From an uncultured archaeon (GTDB lineage: Archaea; Nanobdellota; Nanobdellia; Pacearchaeales; GW2011-AR1), in the NCBI GenBank assembly GCA_903873955.1, contig CAIQQL010000061.1, positions 1-29,671 on the forward strand: a DNA stretch of 29,671 nucleotides, written 5' to 3'. Below, one piece after another: positions 1 through 7,704 of this stretch. The first letter of the stretch is position 1. The number at the start of each line of letters is the position of its first letter. The position numbers and the translations under genes are program-made. The notes beneath the pieces were generated by a model. It was not told the origin of the DNA. It searched no databases and saw only the letters and a program-made list of their open reading frames with translations.

Positions 1-183
1 GCTAAATCTATTATGAAAGCTTGGAAGAAAAAGGAAGTGAGTCAATCAGTGAAGATTCCCTTGATGAACCTGCTCTTGCGTAAGTGCTCAATAAAAGCAT
101 TGATGCTTGAAGATGAACTTGGTCTTCCGTTACATTCTCCGCTCCCTCAGATTAATCCCTCTACACCAAGCAAGAAAAAATAA
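1..183 (+). CDS. 3' end of an unrecognised gene (partial)
   Basis: Frame 1 is open from the first base to a TAA at 181-183, giving 60 residues; the start lies left of the window. The tail is basic at first, then Pro/Ser-rich, and ends in Lys residues (SKKK). The other two forward frames are closed early. It converges on the minus-strand phosphoesterase gene with a 7-nt gap, as expected for a true 3' end in a compact genome. No family is recognised, and a chance open frame cannot be excluded at this length. Confidence 0.5.
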   Translation, partial: AKSIMKAWKKKEVSQSVKIPLMNLLLRKCSIKALMLEDELGLPLHSPLPQINPSTPSKKK

Positions 184-190
184 TATTTGT

Positions 191-901
191 TTATAATTCT
201 TTTAAACTTCCAAAGTCAAGCGTCTCTACCCCTTTATTGATGACTCTGACCTGGTAGTTATCCAGTTTTACCTTGAAGGGAGTATGGAATGGGTATTCTC
301 TCGGGTCACTTCCCTGGATATCTCCAAAGAAGCTCGGCATAAAAATGACTTGTTTTTTCTGAAACTTCCCTATCAGATAGCATTTGAATGATTCGGTAGA
401 GACATTGTCTTTGAGTCTTACTGCCGGATGGAAATGACCCAAGATCCAGGTGTGCGTTTTTTTATCCTGCATCTCTGGAAGGTTCTTGTCTCCATGGAAA
501 AAGAGATATCCCTCTCTTTCATAGGCTCTGCATAGAAGGACTCTTGGGTCAAGGGTCATTCTTGAAAGGAACGCGTCATGGTTGCCGAGAGTTATGATCA
601 CTTCCTTGCTCTTTTGTAAAAGAAAATCAAGGATTGCATCAAGATATCTTTTGCTTTCCTGGCTCGTGTCAGCAAACTGATGATGGATATCTCCTAGAAG
701 CACAATCTTATCCACGTTCCCTGTTGCCTCAAGAATTTCTTTGAACTCATTTTTTGTCTGCTCAAAAGAATGCTTTGAAATCAGGTTTCCCAATCCACTT
801 GCCCCTTCTGCATAGCCTAGATGCAAGTCTCCAAAGACCAGGATTCTTTCATGGAGTAAACGGATAAGAAGGCCTTTACCATAGAAATGCAACTTATTCA
901 T
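191..901 (-). CDS. SbcD/Mre11-related metallophosphoesterase
   Basis: A 236-aa calcineurin-like phosphoesterase of the archaeal SbcD-related type. All metal-site motifs are visible: GDLH (D25, H27), GDIHH (D71), GNHD (N107, H108, D109), HGD (H136) and GHFHP (H156, H158). These residues normally bind two metal ions and hydrolyse phosphodiesters, so a nuclease role in DNA repair is expected. The length fits the single-domain family; there is no separate capping domain as in true Mre11. It is the last gene of a minus-strand group behind an Lhr helicase and a 147-aa unknown. Bacterial Lhr helicases are also often found with a phosphoesterase, so a joint repair function is likely but inferred. The 36-nt gap to the upstream gene suggests co-transcription. 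Confidence 0.85.
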   Translation of the reverse strand: MNKLHFYGKGLLIRLLHERILVFGDLHLGYAEGASGLGNLISKHSFEQTKNEFKEILEATGNVDKIVLLGDIHHQFADTSQESKRYLDAILDFLLQKSKEVIITLGNHDAFLSRMTLDPRVLLCRAYEREGYLFFHGDKNLPEMQDKKTHTWILGHFHPAVRLKDNVSTESFKCYLIGKFQKKQVIFMPSFFGDIQGSDPREYPFHTPFKVKLDNYQVRVINKGVETLDFGSLKEL

Positions 902-937
902 ATTTTTTTCTTTTGAATATGGCCCAAAGGGGTAGTT

Positions 938-1381
938 TCAAGACCTCAAAGTAGGGTATCTTGCATTTGGATAGGGGAGACGATAATGCCTGTTCTGGTA
1001 AGGATTATATTCTGCAAGATTAAATCCTAGCTCTTCAAAAGTCCGTCTTCCTTTCATTCGCGAAAAATCCAGGAGTTTGGTATGAGCCAGACTTAAGGAA
1101 GGGGCCTGGACTGGAAGAACCTGAAACTCGTATCCTGGGGAGGTGTAGCCCATAAACAAGACCGGTTCCCAGTCTTCGCGGGTGTCCAAGACTAGTTCAA
1201 CACCCCGTAAGTGAGGCACTGTTAAAGCCCGGGTCTTTTGAGGGAGATGGGGAAGCACTTGGGCCTGCTTGAGAATGGAATAGAAAATTTCTCTTTGGGA
1301 AGGTAAGAAGGTTGCTCCTCGGGGAAATAAAAGAAGAAAATTGGTGATGTTTCCCCTAGGCATAAATTCTTTCGTTGCCAT
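938..1381 (-). CDS. unknown 147-aa protein between helicase and phosphoesterase
   Basis: No family is recognised. The protein is soluble, without signal peptide or membrane segment. It has a hydrophobic N-terminal stretch (residues 12-20), a central region with several Pro residues, and a basic Tyr/Pro-rich C-terminus (about residues 125-147). No catalytic motif stands out. It sits between the Lhr-like helicase (45 nt upstream) and the phosphoesterase (36 nt downstream), all on the minus strand, which suggests an accessory factor of the same repair complex. A TATA-like TATTTAAAAA at 1401-1410 (minus strand) lies about 24 nt before the ATG, so the gene may also have its own leaderless promoter. 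Confidence 0.7.
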   Translation of the reverse strand: MATKEFMPRGNITNFLLLFPRGATFLPSQREIFYSILKQAQVLPHLPQKTRALTVPHLRGVELVLDTREDWEPVLFMGYTSPGYEFQVLPVQAPSLSLAHTKLLDFSRMKGRRTFEELGFNLAEYNPYQNRHYRLPYPNARYPTLRS

Positions 1382-1425
1382 GGTTATGGGCCTGCTTCTT
1401 TTTTTAAATACCTTTCTATATTATC

Positions 1426-4005
1426 TCATTTTTGTTTGCTGGCGATTACTTTTAGATGGAGTTGATGCATCCTTTTTAGGAAAGTAGCGCGGTCTTCCAC
1501 TTTGATAAGGTCTGTCTTACCGACAAGCATTGTCGAAAGTCCGAAAGGCGAGACAAGAGGGGTACGTTCGACTTGGACCTTTACTTTTCCCTGCTCGATC
1601 CATTGCAGTACAAGTTTTGCTCGATCAATATCCATCACCTCTTCAAAAACCTCCCTTCGTGCTTCACGAAGGATCGGGAAATCATCACTGATACGTTTCA
1701 CCGCGAGATAGAGTAGCCCAGAATGCATCTGTTGTTTTCCCACGCTTTTCTCTCTTCCTTTATAGTTTTTCAGGATCATCAGACTGCGCATGGCGCAATG
1801 GCGAAATCTTCTCCTGAGCACTTCTGTGGAATCAATGGCCTCTCTGAGTATTGCTTCAATATTGGAGCTTTGCACGCTTTTCAGGATTTTTTGTTCATCA
1901 AGGTGTTCACCACCGATAAAAAATCCATAGTCTGTGATACCTACTTCCACATTTCGATGTCTGAGTCTCGCAGCCGCATATCCATAAGCACGGGAGAGGA
2001 CATCATTTACCCTTCGCCCATAGACACTATGGAACAAGAGATATTCTTTTTCTTCCTTGAATTTTTCAACAAGTATGACCTCTTCATGGGGGACCGTAAG
2101 GAACTTTTCCTGTTCAAGAAAATAAGAGTATATTTCCAGGGCAGTGGGAGGAGTTATGTAAAGATAGGACTCCAAAAAAGAAAGACACTCTTTCTTGTTC
2201 TTTAACCTCTCTTTTACTAACTTCCTCAGTCTCCCGATTGCCAAGCCGACTTCGAAATTCAAAGGGAGCATTTCAGAGTACCAGCTAGGAATGGTCGGAT
2301 TTTTTGCTACATTGGCTTTGACGTAAGCTTTCATTCCTCGGGAGAATTGGTACTGGTATTTTTTCCCTCCTAAGACAAAGACATCCCCTTTCTTCATCTT
2401 CTCCAAAAATCCTTCATCAATCTTGCCAACACTTAACCCCTTCGCAGTCCCGTCTTGGACCATGACTTCTATGAATCCTTCCTGGGCAATGGTCCCTATG
2501 TTGGTCATATAGATGACTCTTGCAAGCTTTCCTCTTTTTCCTATTTGTCCTGTTTTTTCATCATACCATATCTTTGCATAAACTCTCCTATGCTCCAATG
2601 CGTAGTCTCCTGCAAGGTAGCTGATGATTGCAAAAAAGTCTTCTTCACGCAACTGGGCATAACAATAACTTTTACGGATGAGCCCCAGCATTTCCTGTGC
2701 AGTCCATATTTTGGAAATCGCCATGCCATAGATTTGTTGGGCAAGGACATCAAGGGCCCCTTTGCTAATTTCAATCCTATCAATTTTACCCTCAATCATT
2801 GCTTTCATAAGGACTGCACATTCTATAAGATCATCCCGGTCAAGAACAATAAACCTCCCTTTAGGATTTTCATGGAGTTTATGGCCTGCGCGACCTATTC
2901 TTTGCAGAGCACGCGAAACACTTTTTGGTGAACGCAATAATACTACAATATCTATGGTTCCGATATCAATGCCTAGCTCTAGGCTTGTTGAGGAAATGAC
3001 TACCTTTAACTCTCCCTTTCTTAGCCTTTCTTCAACTTCAAATCTTTTTTCTTTGCTCATGGAGCTGTGGTGCGTCCCAATCACACCGCTATACTTTTCT
3101 GGAAAAATACGTTCAAGGTGATGGGCAATCCGCTCAGTTGCAGAGCGGGTGTTGGTGAATATCAGGGTGGTACGATGGCTGCTGATAATCTCATCTAGCA
3201 TAGCGTAAAGTTTTGCTTGATTCTCGCTTTCTTCAGCTTCCAGAACATGATGTCCTGGATAGGCAAGGCCGATATCTAACTTTTTTAAGAGTTGGACATT
3301 GGCGATTAAGCATTCTCGCTCTGTTCCCACCAGAAACTTTGCTACTTCTTCTAAAGGGGCGATGGTTGCCGATAATCCTATCCTGACTGGAGCGAAAGAG
3401 CTCATCTCACAAACCCGTTCAAGGGTTAGGCTGAGATATACTCCTCTCTTATTAGCCAATGCATGGATTTCATCAATGACAATGAACTCCACTGCTCGGG
3501 CATTATTTGAAAATTTTTGGGTGGTGAGGATGATTGCCAGGCTCTCTGGTGTGGTTACCAGGATATGGGGGGCATGTCTGCTCATTTTTGCACGTTCGTT
3601 TGCGGTGGTGTCACCAGTCCTTAACCCCACCCTGATCTCTTGCCATTTCAGTCCTTTTTTCTTTGCAATCTGTTCTATCTGGGCAAGAGGTTCAAGCAAA
3701 TTTACATAGATGTCGTTACTCAATGCTTTTAGAGGGGAGCAGTAGATCGCATAAATTTTCTCCTCAAGTTCTTCTTTAAGGGAGAGGCTTACTAGGTAAT
3801 TGAGGATACCTAGGAAAGCGCTTAGGGTCTTAGTCCCTCCGGTAGGAGCAGAAATTAGGATATTTTTCCTCCCATAGATTTGTTTTACTGCATAGAGCTG
3901 GGTAAGGGAGAATGCCTCGAAACGCGAGAAGAACCACTCACTAACCAACGGGTGAAGTATCATTTTTACTTCTTCAGGTTTTGCAGGATCTATGTATTCT
4001 ATCAT
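1426..4005 (-). CDS. Lhr-like superfamily 2 DNA helicase
   Basis: An 859-aa ATP-dependent helicase of the Lhr family (large helicase-related, COG1201 type), expected to unwind DNA or DNA-RNA hybrids in repair. Motifs in order: Walker A region APTGGTKT (53-60), TTPE (151-154), DEIH box (178-181), SAT (212-214), FTNTR (283-287), TSLELGID (340-347) and QRIGRAGH (368-375). The remainder matches the Lhr core in length, with a winged-helix and an Lhr-specific C-terminal region. One oddity: the Walker A loop has Thr58 (codon 3832-3834) where SF2 helicases normally have the glycine before the catalytic lysine. Lys59 and Thr60 are kept. It is first in a minus-strand group with a 147-aa unknown and a phosphoesterase. 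A TTAATTAAATAA stretch near 4057-4068 on the minus strand is the likely promoter. Confidence 0.93.
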   Translation of the reverse strand: MIEYIDPAKPEEVKMILHPLVSEWFFSRFEAFSLTQLYAVKQIYGRKNILISAPTGGTKTLSAFLGILNYLVSLSLKEELEEKIYAIYCSPLKALSNDIYVNLLEPLAQIEQIAKKKGLKWQEIRVGLRTGDTTANERAKMSRHAPHILVTTPESLAIILTTQKFSNNARAVEFIVIDEIHALANKRGVYLSLTLERVCEMSSFAPVRIGLSATIAPLEEVAKFLVGTERECLIANVQLLKKLDIGLAYPGHHVLEAEESENQAKLYAMLDEIISSHRTTLIFTNTRSATERIAHHLERIFPEKYSGVIGTHHSSMSKEKRFEVEERLRKGELKVVISSTSLELGIDIGTIDIVVLLRSPKSVSRALQRIGRAGHKLHENPKGRFIVLDRDDLIECAVLMKAMIEGKIDRIEISKGALDVLAQQIYGMAISKIWTAQEMLGLIRKSYCYAQLREEDFFAIISYLAGDYALEHRRVYAKIWYDEKTGQIGKRGKLARVIYMTNIGTIAQEGFIEVMVQDGTAKGLSVGKIDEGFLEKMKKGDVFVLGGKKYQYQFSRGMKAYVKANVAKNPTIPSWYSEMLPLNFEVGLAIGRLRKLVKERLKNKKECLSFLESYLYITPPTALEIYSYFLEQEKFLTVPHEEVILVEKFKEEKEYLLFHSVYGRRVNDVLSRAYGYAAARLRHRNVEVGITDYGFFIGGEHLDEQKILKSVQSSNIEAILREAIDSTEVLRRRFRHCAMRSLMILKNYKGREKSVGKQQMHSGLLYLAVKRISDDFPILREARREVFEEVMDIDRAKLVLQWIEQGKVKVQVERTPLVSPFGLSTMLVGKTDLIKVEDRATFLKRMHQLHLKVIASKQK

Positions 4006-4150
4006 AAAACAGGGCTCTTTTCCCAGAAACAGGTATAATGGGGTTACAAGGAACCTTTATTTAATTAACGGTTTTAGATAAGGTTCTCCTTTCTTCTTGA
4101 AGATTAACCCCACTTCCTTTAAATTAATACCTTATTATATCACAATTAAA

Positions 4151-4159
4151 TTTATATAA
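4151..4159 (+). promoter_or_regulatory. TATA-like box of the 4184 gene
   Basis: TTTATATAA ends 24 nt before the ATG at 4184 and no Shine-Dalgarno is present. This is the spacing expected for an archaeal leaderless transcript and it supports the chosen start. The spacer 4006-4150 holds little else besides the divergent promoter of the helicase operon. Confidence 0.6.
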
Positions 4160-4183
4160 TTTTTCTGGCAATCCCTCTCAAGT

Positions 4184-4867
4184 ATGAACCCTCATACCTC
4201 TCTATCTTCCTCTTTACGGGGTCTAGCTTCAATACTGGTTGGAACAGCCTTAGCTGCTCCAATCATAGAAAGTTCTCTTTTAGGTCAAACAGTAACGCTC
4301 TGCAAACCAATAACTCTCGTCTGGGATTATAATCGAACCAATATTGACGGATTTGATATTTTTCGCAGATCTCTGAGCGACACTTATACCTCGACCTATA
4401 CCTGTGACAAGAATCAGCGTACTATGACCTTGCCCGTTAAACCTGGATTAACCTGTTTTTATGCCGCAGATGCTTTTAGGGGAGAAAAGCATTCAGTCTA
4501 TTCAAATGAGATATCTTATACTCCTCAAATAGATCCAAAGTTTTCCGGAGGGTTATTGTTTACAAACCAAGGACTTTATTATGAGCTTAGAGGAGAGGCT
4601 AGCTCTGCAGCAAATATCCCTTCTTCTTTCTTGATGAACACGAATCAGGATGTAGGTCATAACTGGGAACCTGCAAAATGGATAGCTGTATCAAGTCAAA
4701 TAAGGACCAATGCCTTTGAGAGTAATGGGCAGGTCTCTTATTCTATATTTGTAAAAGCTCCAACTCCTCTGCCTGTTGAGGCTTTTTTTGTGCAGTCCGA
4801 TTTCATTCAACCTAAAAAAAACAGTCTCGCAAAACCTTTCAACCTTCAGATTATTTCTTTTAATTAA
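4184..4867 (+). CDS. secreted or membrane-anchored Fn3-like protein
   Basis: 227 aa. A hydrophobic N-terminal segment (about residues 12-34) reads as a signal peptide or anchor. Next comes a Cys-containing beta-rich stretch with ITLVWD and an IDGFDIFRRS motif, the usual look of a fibronectin type III-like fold, and then a second beta-rich part with no recognised motif. The pattern L-x-W, short loop, (A)G-(F/Y)-(D/N)-(I/L) recurs in the proteins at 16645-17304 and in the second frame of 8686-9436, so the three probably belong to one surface-protein family. The gene stands alone, and an imperfect hairpin follows its stop (4867-4895, TACCC arm to GGGTA arm). The precise role is unknown; a cell-surface location is inferred. 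Confidence 0.65.
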   Translation: MNPHTSLSSSLRGLASILVGTALAAPIIESSLLGQTVTLCKPITLVWDYNRTNIDGFDIFRRSLSDTYTSTYTCDKNQRTMTLPVKPGLTCFYAADAFRGEKHSVYSNEISYTPQIDPKFSGGLLFTNQGLYYELRGEASSAANIPSSFLMNTNQDVGHNWEPAKWIAVSSQIRTNAFESNGQVSYSIFVKAPTPLPVEAFFVQSDFIQPKKNSLAKPFNLQIISFN

Positions 4868-5002
4868 TACCCCCTTACTCAAAGGAGTTGAGGGTACATC
4901 CTCTAACTCATTTCTCCTCTTTAGTCGAGGCTTTTTGAAACTAATGCGATAACGTGTGAAGGGCACCTCTATCTTTAAATAAAACCTTTATCTAAGAATA
5001 CT

Positions 5003-5308
5003 ATGCCTCCTATTTCCCAAGAGAAAAAAGACAAAATTGCTGCTCAGATTCTTCAGCATCTCTATTCTGTTTCTCCTGAGGCGATTTTTACTGTATCTGT
5101 TGCAAGCGAGATTGCGCGTGATGAAGAGTTTACTAAAACCTTGCTTGAGGAATTAAAGAGAAAAAAGCTGGTTGTTGAAGTAAGCAAGAATAAAGAAGGG
5201 TTGGACTATACTAAACGTAAGCGTTGGAGGCTCTCAAATGAGGCCTATGAGGCCTATCACCGGACCCAGGTTGCTTCTCCTAGGCAAGCATATGATGAAG
5301 AGTTCTAG
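5003..5308 (+). CDS. small winged-helix DNA-binding-like protein
   Basis: 101 aa. Residues 8-80 have the spacing of a winged helix-turn-helix: a helix around AAQILQHLY, a second around VASEIARDEEF, a recognition-like helix around TKTLLEELKRKKLV, then a Lys-rich wing. The last 20 residues are polar and look disordered. Such proteins are often small transcription regulators. TTTAAATAAA at 4974-4983, about 25 nt upstream, supports a leaderless start at this ATG. The next gene on the same strand also carries a winged helix, but a 69-nt gap with its own A/T box suggests separate transcription. Target genes are unknown. Confidence 0.65.
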   Translation: MPPISQEKKDKIAAQILQHLYSVSPEAIFTVSVASEIARDEEFTKTLLEELKRKKLVVEVSKNKEGLDYTKRKRWRLSNEAYEAYHRTQVASPRQAYDEEF

Positions 5309-5377
5309 TCCTCCCGAAGAGATAGATTAGCTTTCTAAGACAACAATCTTTTTATGGTCTTCTTGTTTGATTTATGA

Positions 5378-6076
5378 ATGGATTCTATCGACGAAGTTTC
5401 TCGAGCGCGAAAGGAGATTGAGTCTCTTTGGCAGACTATTCTTGCTATGACTCAGGAAATAGAGGGATTGAAAGCGACTTTAGAAGATGTTTCTAAGCAT
5501 TCCAACCAACAAACAGACAGACCAACAGACAATTCAACACATTATAGCGAACTTTCAACAGACAATATTCCAACAGGTTCCATAGGAAATGAGGGGGTTC
5601 CAACAGATAATTATGCTTTTTACGGTCTAAAAGGTAGCTTTATTGAAGGTTCCATAGGAAATGAGGGGGTTCCAACAGACAGACAGACAGACCAACAAAC
5701 AGACAGACAAACAGAGTTAACGCGAACTTTTAAACCAGAAGCTCAGTATGATGAGGTTTCAAGGTTATTAGAGTCATTAGACTCTATAAGGGAAGATGTT
5801 CGTCTTAAATTTAAACAACTAACTCCTCAAGAGATGTTAGTCTTTGCGACTTTATACCAGCTTGATGAAGAGGGTCAAAAAGTTGACTACTCTCTACTTG
5901 CTAAACGATTATCTTTGACCGAAAGTTCCATACGAGACTATATCCTTAAAATTACTCGAAAAGGTGTGCCAATTCTTAAGGAAAAGATCAATAATAAGAA
6001 GATAATCCTATCAATTTCTCCAGAACTTAAGAAAATTGCTACCTTATCTACTATTCTGCGCTTGCGCGATCTTTAA
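5378..6076 (+). CDS. coiled-coil / repeat linker / winged-helix protein
   Basis: 232 aa in three parts. Residues 1-45 are a predicted coiled coil. Residues about 46-115 are a low-complexity Thr/Asp/Gln linker built from repeats of QTD, PTD and the unit GSIGNEGVPTD, which occurs twice. Residues about 135-232 are a winged helix starting near LTPQEMLVFATLY with a recognition helix near LTESSIRDYI. The DNA of the linker carries a perfect 32-bp direct repeat and short CAGA tandem units, so its length can probably change by slippage in whole codons. The layout and C-terminal domain closely resemble the convergent gene at 6378-6998, so the two are paralogues. A regulator, nucleoid or partition-type protein is possible; no function is proven. 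Confidence 0.7.
   Translation: MDSIDEVSRARKEIESLWQTILAMTQEIEGLKATLEDVSKHSNQQTDRPTDNSTHYSELSTDNIPTGSIGNEGVPTDNYAFYGLKGSFIEGSIGNEGVPTDRQTDQQTDRQTELTRTFKPEAQYDEVSRLLESLDSIREDVRLKFKQLTPQEMLVFATLYQLDEEGQKVDYSLLAKRLSLTESSIRDYILKITRKGVPILKEKINNKKIILSISPELKKIATLSTILRLRDL
5576..5679 (+). repeat. two perfect 32-bp direct repeats inside the coding linker
   Basis: The 32-bp sequence at 5576-5607 recurs exactly at 5648-5679, offset by 72 bp (24 codons), so both copies encode the same residues. The second copy runs straight into a tract of CAGA-type tetranucleotides (about 5674-5715). An in-frame repeat pair with no silent differences implies a recent duplication or ongoing conversion. Confidence 0.85.
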
Positions 6077-6377
6077 ATCGACGATAAAGTCAAGGTTATT
6101 CGGAGTAACGAATAGCTCTCGCTTCTTTGTTTTACTAAGATGAATCTTTCTAAGGGTCGGAAAAGTTCGTTTTATTCTCTCTCTTTAGCCTTTTTTAAGC
6201 TTTAAACTCACTTTTATCTAACGCTCACATCCATCTTGATGTCTTTCATCAGAAAGATTGATCCTGTTTGCCCCAATCTTTCCTCACTTATTGACTTTAA
6301 ATTAGCACCGACGACCCCTTCTTTCCATATTATAACCCTCTCTTTGCTATTTTCTCTCACTTTTTTCGCGTTTTTTA
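6077..6377. other. 301-bp spacer between convergent genes
   Basis: No ORF is supported. It holds a palindrome relative TAAATCG-A-CGATAAA (6074-6088, overlapping the upstream stop), a hairpin TATTCG/CGAATA (6097-6114), one copy of the AAAAGTTCGTTTTATT motif (6161-6176), and T-rich stretches near 6181-6195 and 6361-6375 that could end transcription of the upstream gene. Confidence 0.5.
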
Positions 6378-6998
6378 TCATTTTTCAGCCTTTTTTCTCC
6401 TCGTAACTCTCACTTTTCCATATTTGACGAGTTTTTCACGCATTTCTAGGGGTATATAGACCCTTTTTTTGCCACTTTTCTCTGTTATTTCCTCTAAAAG
6501 GCCATCTGTCTTCTGTTTTATCGTGTTTATTTGCCCTCTGATCGTCGATTTCTCTTTTCCTAGCATCAGTGCTATGTCCTCATAACTTAATTTCATATCC
6601 TGGCTATTCAAAAGCACTCCAATCAGTAGTCTTTCACTTTCTGATAAATTTTGTAGAATATCTAATATATTACCTGTTTGAACAGGCATTTGAACAGCTT
6701 CTTCAACATCTAAAACAGCTGTCTGTTTGTCGTAAACGGGTGTTTTTTCAAACACCTGTTTGTTTTCAGAAGAATCAGAGATCTCTTCTAAGGCTTCACG
6801 TAAGCTGCCTAGCTCATCTTTAATCGTCGCTATGTCATCTTTTAGCTGTTGAAGGTTGTCAAACAGCTGTTTATCTTGGGTGTCAAGGTGTTTAATCCAT
6901 TTTCCAACTGACTCCATATCACTTTTTACAGAATTAAATGCCTGTTTGGTTTCTTCATGACCTTCTGATCTCCTCTTTCTAAATAACCAATCAAACAT
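6378..6998 (-). CDS. coiled-coil / winged-helix protein, paralogue of 5378-6076
   Basis: 206 aa. Residues 1-95 are largely charged and heptad-like (coiled coil). Residues 96-115 form a short Val/Gln/Thr linker, and residues about 116-200 a winged helix (LSESERLLIGVLL, then LSYEDIALMLG and KSTIRGQI as the helix-turn-helix) ending in a very basic tail (RVTRRKKAEK). It shares domain order and helix spacing with the convergent gene, but its linker is shorter and lacks the PTD/QTD repeats. TATTTAAATA at 7021-7030 lies 23 nt before the ATG, so the transcript is probably leaderless. The coding region and upstream spacer are unusually rich in AAACAG/CTGTTT hexamers. Likely a DNA-binding protein; the target is unknown. 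Confidence 0.7.
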   Translation of the reverse strand: MFDWLFRKRRSEGHEETKQAFNSVKSDMESVGKWIKHLDTQDKQLFDNLQQLKDDIATIKDELGSLREALEEISDSSENKQVFEKTPVYDKQTAVLDVEEAVQMPVQTGNILDILQNLSESERLLIGVLLNSQDMKLSYEDIALMLGKEKSTIRGQINTIKQKTDGLLEEITEKSGKKRVYIPLEMREKLVKYGKVRVTRRKKAEK

Positions 6999-7073
6999 AG
7001 CAATATATCATAAGCCTTAGTATTTAAATATTTCTATCTTTTAGACCGTTTAAAGCAGATAAGATATTGCTAT
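6997..7073 (-). promoter_or_regulatory. promoter with flanking inverted repeat
   Basis: ATAGCAATAT (6997-7006, overlapping the start codon) is repeated in inverse as ATATTGCTAT (7064-7073). The two 10-bp arms flank the TATA-like TATTTAAATA (7021-7030). This placement suits an operator at which the encoded winged-helix protein could repress itself; that is inference. Confidence 0.45.
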
Positions 7074-7328
7074 CTAAACAGCCATTAAACACCTTAAAGC
7101 TGATAAAACAAACAGGCAAACATCTTAGTAAGCGATATAAACAAGTGTTTAAACATATAAAAACGGCTGTTTATCGCAGGCATTTTTTATAGAAGTTAGC
7201 ATAAAAATATTATAGTCGACAACAGGTTTGAGCAAGCACTGTTTAAACAGCCCGTTTACCGTCATAAACCTTATAAACTTAGTTTCACTTAGAATATGAG
7301 CTAAAAAAGCTGAAAGGAGGTTTCTCAC
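6999..7328. other. intergenic region rich in AAACAG and GTTTAAAC sites
   Basis: No ORF is supported in 330 bp. Beyond the two flanking promoters it holds GTTTAAAC at 7147-7154, the perfect 12-bp palindrome CTGTTTAAACAG at 7239-7250, and TATAGTCGACAA near 7211-7222. AAACAG or CTGTTT occurs repeatedly (near 7075, 7108, 7166, 7239 and 7245). Confidence 0.5.
7313..7321 (+). promoter_or_regulatory. strong Shine-Dalgarno site
   Basis: AAAGGAGGT lies 7 nt before the ATG at 7329. It is one of only two near-perfect ribosome sites in the window. A TATA-like TTATAAACTT (7271-7280) stands upstream, so this gene has a real 5' leader and is probably well translated. Confidence 0.8.
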
Positions 7329-7523
7329 ATGGCGGAAAAAACAGTAATTGACTGGATTGCATATGTGTTGGTAATAATCGGTGCCCTGAACTGGGGTCTG
7401 GTTGCGCTGAATTTTAATTTAGTTAGCGCGATTTTCGGAGTAGCATCTCTCCTTTCCAAGATCGTTTACGGTCTTGTCGGTATTGCCGGCATATACACAA
7501 TCTACGCAATCTTAAAAAAGTAG
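7329..7523 (+). CDS. DUF378 family small membrane protein
   Basis: 64 aa with two membrane segments (about residues 9-28 and 40-61) and the hallmark GALNWGLVALN at the end of the first. This matches the DUF378 family (COG2155 type), widespread in bacteria and archaea and of unknown function. Length and ending (AILKK) are normal, so the gene looks complete. It has its own promoter, a strong ribosome site and a T-rich terminator, so it is a single-gene unit, probably well expressed. Confidence 0.9.
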   Translation: MAEKTVIDWIAYVLVIIGALNWGLVALNFNLVSAIFGVASLLSKIVYGLVGIAGIYTIYAILKK

Positions 7524-7540
7524 TGTTAGACATCAACATC

Positions 7541-7564
7541 CCTTTTTTCTTTCTTTTTTATTTA
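7541..7564 (+). terminator. T-rich terminator after the DUF378 gene
   Basis: A run of T tracts (TTTTTT, TTT, TTTTTT) starts about 18 nt after the stop codon. Archaeal RNA polymerase commonly stops at such T-rich stretches without a hairpin. Confidence 0.6.
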
Positions 7565-7704
7565 CCAACAATTATATAAACTTCAAACTTATCCCTCTCT
7601 TACGCGTATGTATTCACGTTGATAGCTGCTAAAAACTGAGATTGGTTTATTTGTATGTGCCCAAAAGGCAGAGTTGCGTTTTTTCAGCTTGATTTTAGGA
7701 ACAA

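Noticed and set aside
1502..3709. Several plus-strand open frames of 69-160 codons opposite the helicase
   Set aside because: The helicase motifs on the minus strand are unambiguous, and these frames show no domain, promoter or ribosome site.
5500..5720. Repeats that look CRISPR-like
   Set aside because: Only two long units, 72 bp apart, all in frame with a coding linker, plus simple tetranucleotides; no spacer structure and no cas genes.
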